This document shows, piece by piece, positions 56,592 through 64,000 of a stretch of 64,000 nt of DNA. The stretch is from positions 108,701 through 172,700 of the forward strand of contig JALOAI010000010.1 in NCBI GenBank assembly GCA_023228945.1. The letters are read 5' to 3'. The notes under the pieces are model-generated. The model was not told the DNA's origin, ran no database searches, and saw only the letters and a program-made list of their open reading frames with translations. Source of the DNA: Pigmentiphaga sp. (lineage in GTDB: Bacteria > Pseudomonadota > Gammaproteobacteria > Burkholderiales > Burkholderiaceae_B). The first letter of the stretch is position 1; each line of letters begins with the position of its first letter. The position numbers were made by a program, and so were the translations under genes.

Positions 56592-58352
56592 TCAGCGCGA
56601 ACCGTCCGCCGCCTCCTTGTCGCGGTACATGGCCAGGTCGGCCGCTTTGAGCAGGCTGAAACTGTCTTCACCATCCTCGGGGTACATGGCGATGCCGACC
56701 GAGGTGCCTACGGTGACGATGACGCCGGCGGGGATATCGGCCAATGTTTCGAGCGGCCGCTGGAGCGCGGCTTTGAGAGCCTCCGCCTTGTGCTCCGCTT
56801 CGGCCAGGGTGGTGGGCGCGGCGAGCACCATGACGAATTCGTCGCCTCCCAGGCGCGCGAGGAAGTCGCCGGGCCCCGCCTGCTCGCGCAGGCGCTGCGC
56901 TACCTCACGCAAGGCGCGGTCGCCGTTTTCGTGGCCATAGCGATCGTTGATGGGTTTGAAGCGATTGAGGTCGGCAAACAGCACGGCGAAACCACGGTCC
57001 GCCGTCCCGCGGCTGGCGGCTTCGATCTGCAGCTCGAGAAACGGCTGCAGCGCATTGCGGTTGGCCAGGTCGGTGACCCGGTCGGTGAACAGAGCCTGTT
57101 GCATGGCCTCGAAGCTGCGCGCCAGGCGGCCGATTTCGTCGTTGCGCGCCACTTGCGGCAGCTTCGACGGGCGGCCGCGGCTGAGCGCGTCGACCGCGGC
57201 GCAGAGGTCGCCGATGTCGTCGGCCACCCGGCCGAAGCTGCGCAGGCCGAGCACCAGCGCGACCGCCATCGCCAGGGCGCCCAGCAGCGTCGCGCCCAGG
57301 GAGGCCAGGGCCACATCGCCTTCGATGTCCTGGATCGGCACGACGATGAGCGTCAACCAATCGAGTCCGGCCTCGTCGGTCAGGCGCTCGTAGGCGACAT
57401 AGACCCCTTCGCCGTCCAGGCCTTCCAGCATCCGGATGCCCACCGTATCGGGCGTCGCGGCGCGGGCGCGCGGCAGAAGGGCCCGCAGAGCGGTCTGGAT
57501 CAAAGGCGATGGATCATCGTGGATATTGACGCGTTCCAGGTTGCCGTCGGTATCGCGCTGGAGGTTATCGGTGAACGAGGCGGCGATCAGGTCGCCATCG
57601 GGCTCGACGATCATGGCAAGCGCATTCGGCGTCAGCGGCAACTGCGACATGAAGAGATTGAGCTGGCTCAGCGACACGTCGGTGGCGACCACGCCGCCCA
57701 CGCCGCCCGCTTCGGCAAGCACGTGGCGCGCCCGCGTCACCACCAGGTCCTGCGATGAGAAATCGACGTAGACCGATGTCCAGGTGTGGCCCGTGGCCGA
57801 TCGGCCGGCCCGGTACCAGGGACGGGTGCGTGGGTCGAAGACCTGTTCTTCCTTGCGCACGAACCGGGGCTGCCCCACCAGGCTGTCGAGGCGCAGGATG
57901 TCGCGGGCGGTGCCGTCCCGCAGCCGTAGGCGCACCTCGACTTCGTCGGGGGCCAGCCGCTTGATGCCAAAGCCTTGTCCGGCCTCATTGCCGTAGTACA
58001 CGTAGTCGTTGGGTTCGGGATGCAGCGTCGTTGCCGCCCAGAACCGCTCCTGCAGTTCGCGGAGGTTGTCGCGGATGTCGGGGCTGGCCAGCTTGCCGCG
58101 TGGAAACGCGGTTTCCAGAACGGCGCCGGAACCCAGGATGTGCCGGTCTACCATCTGGCCGATGCGCTCGACTTTTTCGGTAAGCAGCTCATCCATCAAA
58201 TTGCGTACCAGGGCCGCGCCCACGCTGTACGACAGGATCGCGACAATCACCGTGAAGGCGGCCAGGATCGCAACGAAGGGAAGAATCAGACGGAATTTGA
58301 GCGTGGTCTGGCGGCCGGCCGGCGGCGGGACTGGCGTAGCGTCGGGAATCAT
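56592..58352 (-). CDS. membrane-bound diguanylate cyclase with extracellular sensor
   Basis: 586 residues. Membrane helices at about 19-41 and 352-375 flank a periplasmic dCACHE-like domain with RTRPWYRAGR near 175 (the motif typical of ligand-binding Cache domains). A HAMP-like linker leads to GGDEF with RLGGDEFVMVL near 502. The catalytic residues are intact, but the inhibitory RxxD site five residues upstream is missing. It likely makes c-di-GMP in response to a periplasmic ligand. Divergent from the glutaredoxin fusion. Confidence 0.92.
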   Translation of the reverse strand: MIPDATPVPPPAGRQTTLKFRLILPFVAILAAFTVIVAILSYSVGAALVRNLMDELLTEKVERIGQMVDRHILGSGAVLETAFPRGKLASPDIRDNLRELQERFWAATTLHPEPNDYVYYGNEAGQGFGIKRLAPDEVEVRLRLRDGTARDILRLDSLVGQPRFVRKEEQVFDPRTRPWYRAGRSATGHTWTSVYVDFSSQDLVVTRARHVLAEAGGVGGVVATDVSLSQLNLFMSQLPLTPNALAMIVEPDGDLIAASFTDNLQRDTDGNLERVNIHDDPSPLIQTALRALLPRARAATPDTVGIRMLEGLDGEGVYVAYERLTDEAGLDWLTLIVVPIQDIEGDVALASLGATLLGALAMAVALVLGLRSFGRVADDIGDLCAAVDALSRGRPSKLPQVARNDEIGRLARSFEAMQQALFTDRVTDLANRNALQPFLELQIEAASRGTADRGFAVLFADLNRFKPINDRYGHENGDRALREVAQRLREQAGPGDFLARLGGDEFVMVLAAPTTLAEAEHKAEALKAALQRPLETLADIPAGVIVTVGTSVGIAMYPEDGEDSFSLLKAADLAMYRDKEAADGSR

Positions 58353-58433
58353 GAAGGCAAGGAGACGGTGCGGCCGGGTCGGGAACGGCTCGTGCTGGTG
58401 TCGACATTCCGGATGATACCCAAGCCCAGCGCC

Positions 58434-59186
58434 ATGAATTCACCCAAGGACGCCACCCTGTACCGGATGGTCATGCCGGAGCATCTTTGCCCGTACGGCC
58501 TGAAATCGCTGGATCTGCTGAAGCGCCACGGATACGAGGTGGAGGACCATCCTCTGCGAACCCGCGCCGAGACGGAGTCCTTCAAGGCCGGGCACGGCGT
58601 CGAGACCACGCCGCAAGCCTTTATCGATGGCAGGCGGATTGGCGGCTACGACGACCTGCGTGCATTTTTCGGCAAACCCGTGAAGGACGAGAACGCGGTC
58701 ACGTATGTCCCGGTCGTTGCGCTGTTCGGCATGGCGGCAGCCATGGCGTTGGCCGCCGGGTGGGCGGCATTCGGCGGCGTGGGCATCATCCGGCTCGGCG
58801 AGTGGTTCATTGCCTTCGCCATGTGCCTGCTGGCGCTGCAGAAGCTGAGGGATGTCGAAGCCTTCTCCACCATGTTCCTCAACTACGATCTGCTGGCCAG
58901 GCGCTGGGTGCGCTATGCCTATCTTTACCCGTTTGCCGAAGGCCTGGCGGGAGTGCTGATGATTGCCGGCGTATTGCGCTGGCTGTCGGTGCCGCTGGCC
59001 TTGTTCATCGGCACGGTGGGGGCGGTTTCCGTGTTCAAGGCGGTGTATTGGGATAAACGGGAACTGAAGTGCGCCTGCGTGGGCGGCGGCAGTAATGTGC
59101 CCCTGGGTTTCGTGTCGCTGACCGAGAACCTCATGATGGTGGCGATGGCGATCTGGATGATGGCCAAACCCGTATCGCTCGGCTAG
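58434..59186 (+). CDS. glutaredoxin-MauE/DoxX membrane fusion protein
   Basis: 250 residues. The first 75 residues are a glutaredoxin with a monothiol-like active site CPYG (Cys19) and the cis-Pro segment VETTPQAFIDGRRIGG. After residue 95 there are about four membrane helices of the MauE family; the last loop has CACVGGGSNVPLG, which may be a second redox site. It probably moves reducing equivalents across the inner membrane. ATG 58434 was chosen; MIPKPSAM at 58413 is an alternative. Confidence 0.82.
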   Translation: MNSPKDATLYRMVMPEHLCPYGLKSLDLLKRHGYEVEDHPLRTRAETESFKAGHGVETTPQAFIDGRRIGGYDDLRAFFGKPVKDENAVTYVPVVALFGMAAAMALAAGWAAFGGVGIIRLGEWFIAFAMCLLALQKLRDVEAFSTMFLNYDLLARRWVRYAYLYPFAEGLAGVLMIAGVLRWLSVPLALFIGTVGAVSVFKAVYWDKRELKCACVGGGSNVPLGFVSLTENLMMVAMAIWMMAKPVSLG

Positions 59187-59246
59187 ATCGTACCAGGCGT
59201 GAATCACGCTAAGATCTATCCCCCATCACATATCCGGAGAGGCGAG

Positions 59247-60224
59247 ATGCATCGTAGAACCTTTACGCTCGGGGCGCTGGCGCTTGCCGCCCTGGCGGGT
59301 GGCGGCGGCCTCCAGGCCCAGGAGAATTACCCCGACAAGGCGATCACCCTGTTGATTCCCTTTCCGCCCGGCGGCGGCACCGATATCCTGTCGCGGCTGG
59401 TGGCAACCAAGCTGGGCGAGGCCAAGCAATGGAAGGTGGTGCCCGACAACCGCGGTGGCGCGGGCGGCACCATCGGCATCACCACCGCCACGCGCGCCAA
59501 GCCCGATGGCTACACCCTCGTGATGGGCCAGAAGGACAATCTCGCCGTCGGTCCCTGGCTCTACAGCGGCGCCAATTACAAGCCCACCGAGGATCTCATG
59601 CCGGTCGCCCATGTGGGCTACACCCCCATCCTCATCGTTACGAGCGCGCAATCCCGCTTCCAGACGCTGCAGGATGTGATCGACGAGGCGCGCAAGGCGC
59701 CCGACACCATTACCTACGGCTCGCCGGGCAATGGCACCACCATTCATCTGGCCGGCGAGAGTTTCAAGAACGCCGCCAACATCAATATCCGCCATATTCC
59801 CTACAAGGGTTCCAACCCGGCCATGATGGACGTGCTCTCCGGCAACGTCGATCTCATGGTGTCGTCGGTGCCGTCCGCCATGGCGCAGATCCAGGCCGGC
59901 GCCCTGCGGCCGCTGGCCGTGACCTCGGCCCGGCGCAGTACCTCATTGCCCGAGGTGCCCACGGTGGCCGAATCCGGGTTTCCCGACTTCGACGTGAGCA
60001 CCTGGTACGGGGTGTTCGCGCCGGCCGGAACCAACGCCGCGGTGGTCGGCAAGCTGAATGCCGAGATCAACCGCCTGCTGGAGGTTCCCGACGTCCGCGC
60101 GGCAGTCAATGCCCAGGGGGTGGAAGTCGAACCCCTGACCCCCGAAGCCTTCGGCGAGCTCCTGGCCCGTGATTACCGCGCCGCCGAGGACCAGGTCAAA
60201 GCCGCGGGCCTGAAGCTGGAATAA
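59247..60224 (+). CDS. Bug-family tripartite tricarboxylate transporter substrate-binding protein
   Basis: 325 residues. Signal peptide 1-24 (TLGALALAALAGGGGLQAQ). Bug motifs ITLLIPFPPGGGTDILSRL, DTITYGSPGNGTTIHLAGES and HIPYKGSNPAMMDVLSGNV are all present. GGAGAGG precedes the ATG. It is convergent with the ACMSD/3-HAO pair, separated by a hairpin, so it may supply an aromatic or related carboxylate to that pathway; this link is an inference from position. Confidence 0.9.
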   Translation: MHRRTFTLGALALAALAGGGGLQAQENYPDKAITLLIPFPPGGGTDILSRLVATKLGEAKQWKVVPDNRGGAGGTIGITTATRAKPDGYTLVMGQKDNLAVGPWLYSGANYKPTEDLMPVAHVGYTPILIVTSAQSRFQTLQDVIDEARKAPDTITYGSPGNGTTIHLAGESFKNAANINIRHIPYKGSNPAMMDVLSGNVDLMVSSVPSAMAQIQAGALRPLAVTSARRSTSLPEVPTVAESGFPDFDVSTWYGVFAPAGTNAAVVGKLNAEINRLLEVPDVRAAVNAQGVEVEPLTPEAFGELLARDYRAAEDQVKAAGLKLE

Positions 60225-60228
60225 GCGT

Positions 60229-60270
60229 CGGCCACCGCATCATGGCGGAAACGCCAGATCGCGGTGGCCG
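60229..60270. terminator. cruciform hairpin between convergent Bug and ACMSD genes
   Basis: Outer arms CGGCCACCGC and GCGGTGGCCG enclose an inner stem TGGCG-GAAA-CGCCA with a GNRA tetraloop. It is a likely transcript-end structure for both genes, though no U-tract follows. Confidence 0.6.
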
Positions 60271-60293
60271 GGAGACCGCGAACACGGATGGCG

Positions 60294-61310
60294 TCAGGGG
60301 GCCGCCGGCGCCTCGAGATTGAAGAACGCCACCGCGTTATCGTGACGGATCTTGCGCTGAGCGGCCTCGGGCAAGCCGGCATTGGCCACCAGGCGGCCCA
60401 CTTCCTGTTCGCCGAGCGGATAGGGATAGTCCGAGCCCAGCAGCACGCGGTCTTCGCCCATCACGTCGACCAGCAGGCGCAGCGAGCGGGGATCGAACAC
60501 CGCGCTATCGACATAAAAGCGCCGCACGTATTCCGAGGGCGGCCGCGGACAATCCTGCCGCACGATATCGCGGTTGTGCCAGGCGTTGTCCACCCGGCCG
60601 AGCAGGAAGGCGAAGCTGCCGCCGCCGTGCGCGAAACACAGCTTGAGCGACTCGGGAATCCGCTCGAAGGCGCCGGATAGAATCAGCGACAGGATGCCGA
60701 GCTGGGTTTCGGCCGGCATCGCCACCAGCCAGGGCAGCATCCATTGTTTCATGCGGCCGTCGGTCATCATGTCCCAGGGATGCACGAGAACGGGCATGCC
60801 GAGGTGGGCGCAATGGCTCAGAAAGTCCACCAATTGCTCGTCGTCGAGGTCCCGCTCGCCCACGTGATTGCCGATCTGCACGCCGATATGGCCGGTGTCG
60901 CGGGCGCGTTCCAGCTCGCGGCAGGCGAGGTCGAGGTCTTGCAGCGGCACCTGGGCCAGCGCCTTCAGGCGGCGGGGGGCATGGGCGCAGTGTTCGAGGG
61001 TGAGGTCGTTCATGCGCGCGGCCCAGTCGGCGGCCGGCTTGGCCGCATAGCCGTAGCCGAACATCACCGGCGTGGCGCAAACCACCTGCAAATCCACCTC
61101 CTGGGCGTCCATGGCCGCGATACGGAGCGCCGGATCCCAAAGCGAGGCGTCCACCGGCCGGAAGCGCTGCTCGCCGGTCATGATATGGCCGGTTTCCCCG
61201 CCGGGGTCTATTTGCAGCCAGGGCGCGCGGACGGGATCCAGGGCGGCGGCTTCGGCTTGGCTGATGCGCGGAAACAGGTGCGCATGCATGTCGATCTTGT
61301 GGTACGGCAT
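60294..61310 (-). CDS. nbaD: 2-amino-3-carboxymuconate-6-semialdehyde decarboxylase
   Basis: 338 residues. An amidohydrolase-2 barrel: DMHAHLFP gives zinc ligands His9 and His11, a third His in VLVHPWDM and an Asp in LLGSDYPYPLG. ACMSD removes a carboxyl from the product of 3-hydroxyanthranilate dioxygenase. The companion dioxygenase gene is 13 bp upstream on the same strand, which makes the assignment strong. The start was chosen at MPYHKIDMHAH. Confidence 0.92.
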   Translation of the reverse strand: MPYHKIDMHAHLFPRISQAEAAALDPVRAPWLQIDPGGETGHIMTGEQRFRPVDASLWDPALRIAAMDAQEVDLQVVCATPVMFGYGYAAKPAADWAARMNDLTLEHCAHAPRRLKALAQVPLQDLDLACRELERARDTGHIGVQIGNHVGERDLDDEQLVDFLSHCAHLGMPVLVHPWDMMTDGRMKQWMLPWLVAMPAETQLGILSLILSGAFERIPESLKLCFAHGGGSFAFLLGRVDNAWHNRDIVRQDCPRPPSEYVRRFYVDSAVFDPRSLRLLVDVMGEDRVLLGSDYPYPLGEQEVGRLVANAGLPEAAQRKIRHDNAVAFFNLEAPAAP

Positions 61311-61323
61311 GGCGGATGTTGAT

Positions 61324-61857
61324 TCAGGCGGAGTGGGCATGCTTGCCGGGATGCACCGTGCCGCATTGCGGACAGGTGCGTTTGTCGGTACTTTGATAGA
61401 AGGCCTCGAAAAGCGGCGGCAGGTCGTTGACGATGCTTTGCAACTGCACCTCCACGCGATGCACCAGGTGGCCGCAATCGTCGCAGTACCACTCGAAACC
61501 GTCGATCAGGCCGGCCGGGCGCTGGCGCTCGATCACCAGGCAGGCGCTGCCGGCCTCGGGCCGCTGGGGTGAGTGACGCACATGCGGCGGCAGCAGGAAG
61601 ATATCGCCTTCCTTCAGGTCCACCCGCTCGGGCTTGCCGTCGATCCACAGCTTGAGCCAGGCATTGCCGCGAAACTGATAAAAGAACTCTTCCAGCGGGT
61701 CGTCGTGGTAGTCGGTGCGATGGTTGGGACCGCCCACGACGGTGACGAGAAAATCGCTATCTTGCCAGATCTGCTGGTTGCCCACCGGCGGCTTGAGCAG
61801 ATGTTCGTGCTCGGCGAGCCAGCGCTGGAAGTTGAAGGGAAGGCCATAACGTAGCAT
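61324..61857 (-). CDS. nbaC: 3-hydroxyanthranilate 3,4-dioxygenase
   Basis: 177 residues, the bacterial length. The cupin iron site is visible: His and Glu in YHDDPLEEFFYQF and His in LPPHVRHSP. The C-terminal extension with WYCDDCGH and CPQCGTVH is the rubredoxin-like second iron site of bacterial 3-HAO. It opens the ring of 3-hydroxyanthranilate in kynurenine or 2-nitrobenzoate catabolism. It leads the nbaC-nbaD pair. Confidence 0.95.
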   Translation of the reverse strand: MLRYGLPFNFQRWLAEHEHLLKPPVGNQQIWQDSDFLVTVVGGPNHRTDYHDDPLEEFFYQFRGNAWLKLWIDGKPERVDLKEGDIFLLPPHVRHSPQRPEAGSACLVIERQRPAGLIDGFEWYCDDCGHLVHRVEVQLQSIVNDLPPLFEAFYQSTDKRTCPQCGTVHPGKHAHSA

Positions 61858-62080
61858 CGCGGTCTCCTGGATCGGCGCGCCGTCGCCCTCGCGGCGGCAA
61901 CGGTCCCCAGTCTAGGCGTATCGCGTCTTGGGCCGCAAATAGAGAATTGGTCGAGCGCCATGCAGGATTGCTATGGCCCAGCCGCGACCATCGCCGTGCA
62001 TCCATGCGCGAGCCCGGCAAAACGCTTCGGCAAGGCGGCCCAAATCCGGTGAGGGTTGGCAAGGCCGCACCGCCGGCGTA

Positions 62081-63022
62081 TCAATCCGGCTCGCTGGCCA
62101 CGCGATGCAGGCAGTCGATCAGCGCCAGACAGGCGGGCGAGGAGGGACGCAGGGTACTGATGGAGTATCCCACGCGGCCAAAGCCGCCGAAGGCATCCAG
62201 CGCCAGACGGCACAGCAGCCCGCTTTCAATCCATTGGCGCGCGGCGTCCAGGGGCAAGAAGGCCACCGCGTCGGTGCGCTGGAGCACGCCCAGGTTGGTT
62301 TGCAGCGAGAGCGATTCGAGGCGGTGGCGCGGCAGGGGCAGACCGGCTTCGCGGAACACCTGCTCCACCGACTGCCGCAAGGGCGAGGCGGGCGTCGGCA
62401 GTATCCACCAGCCGTCCTGCAACTGATGCAGGCTGGCCGGCGCGGCGCCCGCCAGCGGGTGGCGGGGCCGGGCGAGCAGGCAGAGGTCTTCGTGGTAGAG
62501 GGGATAATGCGCGATCTGCCCCGCCAGGGCGGCGGGATCGTCGGTATCAGGCAGCCGGCCGACGATGATGTCGAGTTCGCCGCGCGCCAGCGCCGGAAAG
62601 AGTTGCCGCGAAGGGCTTTCGGTGATGCTGGCCTGGATGCCGGGGTGCTGGCTCATCAGGCGGGCCAGCGCGGCGGGCAACAAGCGGGCCGAGGCGGAAA
62701 TCAGCGTGCCCACCGCCACGTGGCCGGCCGCGCCGCCCAGCACCGCGTCGACCTCATCGGCGAGGTAGCGGACTTCGGCCAGCCATTGGCGGGCACGCCG
62801 GCCCACCACCTGGCCCAGCTCGGTGGGAATCACCCCCCGGCTGGTGCGCTCGAACAGCGGCGCGCCGAGGGTCTTCTCCAGCTCCTGGATCGCGCGGGTG
62901 ACGGTGGGCTGGGCCAGGTGCAGTTCTTTGGAAGCGGCCGAGAGCGACCGGTGTTCGAGCACGCGTTCGAACACCTGCAACTGTTGCAGCTTGAGCCGAT
63001 GCAGCAGGAGGTGCGGGGTCAT
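62081..63022 (-). CDS. LysR-family transcriptional regulator
   Basis: 313 residues. HTH: LKLQQLQVFERVLEHRSLSAASKELHLAQPTVTRAIQELE read in two parts (FERVLEHRSLSAASKEL, HLAQPTVTRAIQELE), then a substrate-binding domain. The ATG overlaps the NUDIX stop (ATGA). It is upstream of nbaC on the same strand and may regulate that pair; this is positional inference only. Confidence 0.9.
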   Translation of the reverse strand: MTPHLLLHRLKLQQLQVFERVLEHRSLSAASKELHLAQPTVTRAIQELEKTLGAPLFERTSRGVIPTELGQVVGRRARQWLAEVRYLADEVDAVLGGAAGHVAVGTLISASARLLPAALARLMSQHPGIQASITESPSRQLFPALARGELDIIVGRLPDTDDPAALAGQIAHYPLYHEDLCLLARPRHPLAGAAPASLHQLQDGWWILPTPASPLRQSVEQVFREAGLPLPRHRLESLSLQTNLGVLQRTDAVAFLPLDAARQWIESGLLCRLALDAFGGFGRVGYSISTLRPSSPACLALIDCLHRVASEPD

Positions 63023-63546
63023 GAGCGCAGCGGCAAGGGGGCTTCTTGTGGATCGTAACCCCGGCCGCGCAACCAGTCGCGCAGGGCGAGCCCCGTGGCT
63101 CGCGGCCAATACGTGACTTCGGCAAATGGTACGTGCCGCCATTCGGCGAGCTCTTCGTTGAGCACGATCTCGCCTTCGGCCCGCACGTGATAGGCAATGA
63201 TGAGTTGGTTCTGCCGATCGAAAGGGTAGTGACCGATGAGCTGTGGCGGTTGGGTGGCGCGCAAGCCCAGTTCTTCTTCCACTTCGCGCGCCGCGGCGGC
63301 GGCGGGGTCTTCCGCCTGTTCCAGAAAGCCCGTCACCAAGGCGAAAGTGCCTGCCGGCCATTGCACATTGCGCGCCAGGACCAGACCGCCGCGATGCTCG
63401 ACCACCGCCGCCACGACGGGCGTGGGGTTGTTCCAATGAATGAAGCCGCAATGGCGATCGGGACATACCCCGCGGGGAAACCCGCCGAGTTCGATTGTCT
63501 CCAGCGGTTGGCGACAATGCGGGCAATACAGGAATCCGGAGGCCAT
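63019..63546 (-). CDS. NUDIX hydrolase with N-terminal zinc ribbon (NudC-like)
   Basis: 175 residues. A four-Cys zinc ribbon (CPHC at 8-11 and CPDRHC further on) precedes the Nudix box GFLEQAEDPAAAAAREVEEE, which fits GX5EX7REUXEEXGU with LGL following. NudC-type enzymes cleave NADH or NAD-capped RNA; the N-terminal half of classic NudC is lacking. Start MASGFLYC was chosen; longer frames exist upstream. Confidence 0.9.
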   Translation of the reverse strand: MASGFLYCPHCRQPLETIELGGFPRGVCPDRHCGFIHWNNPTPVVAAVVEHRGGLVLARNVQWPAGTFALVTGFLEQAEDPAAAAAREVEEELGLRATQPPQLIGHYPFDRQNQLIIAYHVRAEGEIVLNEELAEWRHVPFAEVTYWPRATGLALRDWLRGRGYDPQEAPLPLRS

Positions 63547-63669
63547 GGTGTCAGTGAAGTTCAGGGTGAGGTCGCAACGCTCGCATATCGGGCCGCCTTG
63601 CGCAAGTGCGGGCAGCGGCACGCGCTTTCGCTAGAATTGGGGCAGTTTGAAGACTTTCGGGGGCCGCGC

Positions 63670-64000
63670 ATGCAACAGACCTTGAGTTTCGTCACGCTGG
63701 GTGTGGCCGATCTGGCCCGCAGTCGCAAGTTCTACCGTGCACTGGGTTGGCGCGAATCTTCCGGCAGCCAGGCCGAAGTGGCGTTTTTTCAGGCCGGCAC
63801 CGTGGCGTTCGCCCTTTTTGGCCGAGAAAACCTTGCCGTCGACGCCGGTGTGGCCGCCGCAGGCGAGGGTTTCGCGCGGTTTACCCTGGCCCACAACGTG
63901 CGCACCGAGGCCGAAGTGGCCGGCACGCTGGCCGAGGCCGTGGCCGCCGGCGGCAGCCTGGTGCGGCCGGCGGAGCGTGCGCATTGGGGCGGGATGCGGG
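63670..64000 (+). CDS. VOC-family (glyoxalase/dioxygenase) protein, C-terminus beyond window
   Basis: The 110 residues visible begin MQQTLSFVTLGVADLARSRK, the standard VOC opening with a metal-site strand, then RALGWRESSGSQAEVAFFQA. The gene continues past the window end. No substrate can be inferred. It is divergent from the NUDIX gene. Confidence 0.85.
   Translation, partial: MQQTLSFVTLGVADLARSRKFYRALGWRESSGSQAEVAFFQAGTVAFALFGRENLAVDAGVAAAGEGFARFTLAHNVRTEAEVAGTLAEAVAAGGSLVRPAERAHWGGMR

Overview
The window is a high-GC betaproteobacterial chromosome segment that looks like Alcaligenaceae (Bordetella/Achromobacter type). The grounds are an Ala/Lys-rich histone H1-like gene, three intact and one relic tripartite-tricarboxylate (Bug) binding proteins, the gene orders aroQ-accB-accC-prmA and leuS-lptE-holA-proA-hemJ, and class Ia nrdAB behind paired NrdR boxes. 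Genus and species are inference. Genes are densely packed on both strands and many neighbours overlap by ATGA.

Layout. 1-36.2 kb is mostly core housekeeping: mpl-yqiA-RNase II-MFS (minus), a divergent small gene with a TlpA-like thioredoxin, aroQ-accBC-prmA-zinc-ribbon protein-PfkB kinase (plus), yggT, histone H1, nrdAB with two NrdR boxes, ampD, a CcsA-like membrane protein, divergent ffh, a MAPEG protein, an RlmL-type methyltransferase, the leuS-lptE-holA-proA-hemJ run, a thioesterase, a lipoprotein glycoside hydrolase, and the alaS-tusA-sua5-M50 protease-LuxR run. Repeats sit in several gaps: a duplicated 68-bp double hairpin, a 13-bp tandem array upstream of leuS, and a 28-bp perfect inverted repeat.

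36.3-45.8 kb is the accessory part. It holds an MFS transporter, a His-rich ZnuD-like TonB receptor with Zur-like palindromes and an abnormal 5' end, a Bug relic, an IS5-family element, an orphan 132-aa gene tail-to-tail with a two-gene operon under a near-consensus LexA (SOS) box, an 80-bp MITE placed exactly in the shared stop of those genes, a 45-aa membrane protein, an orphan BrnA-like antitoxin, and tRNA-Arg(ACG). The tRNA 3' end faces this region, so it may be the remnant of an island.

44.7-64 kb is catabolic and regulatory. It contains a LysR regulator with a Bug protein and a cysteine hydrolase, a siderophore-type TonB receptor, endonuclease I, an Ivy lysozyme inhibitor, a TAXI-Bug-CaiB operon behind a sigma-54 promoter and divergent from a PrpR-type sigma-54 activator, a diguanylate cyclase, a glutaredoxin-MauE fusion, a Bug gene next to 3-hydroxyanthranilate dioxygenase and ACMS decarboxylase (kynurenine/nitrobenzoate branch), a LysR regulator, a NUDIX hydrolase and a partial VOC protein.

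The best candidates for something undescribed are the SOS-controlled pair at 42.4-43.0 kb with its MITE junction, the transposon-end-like 5' leader of the ZnuD gene, and the sigma-54-driven TAXI/Bug/CoA-transferase operon.
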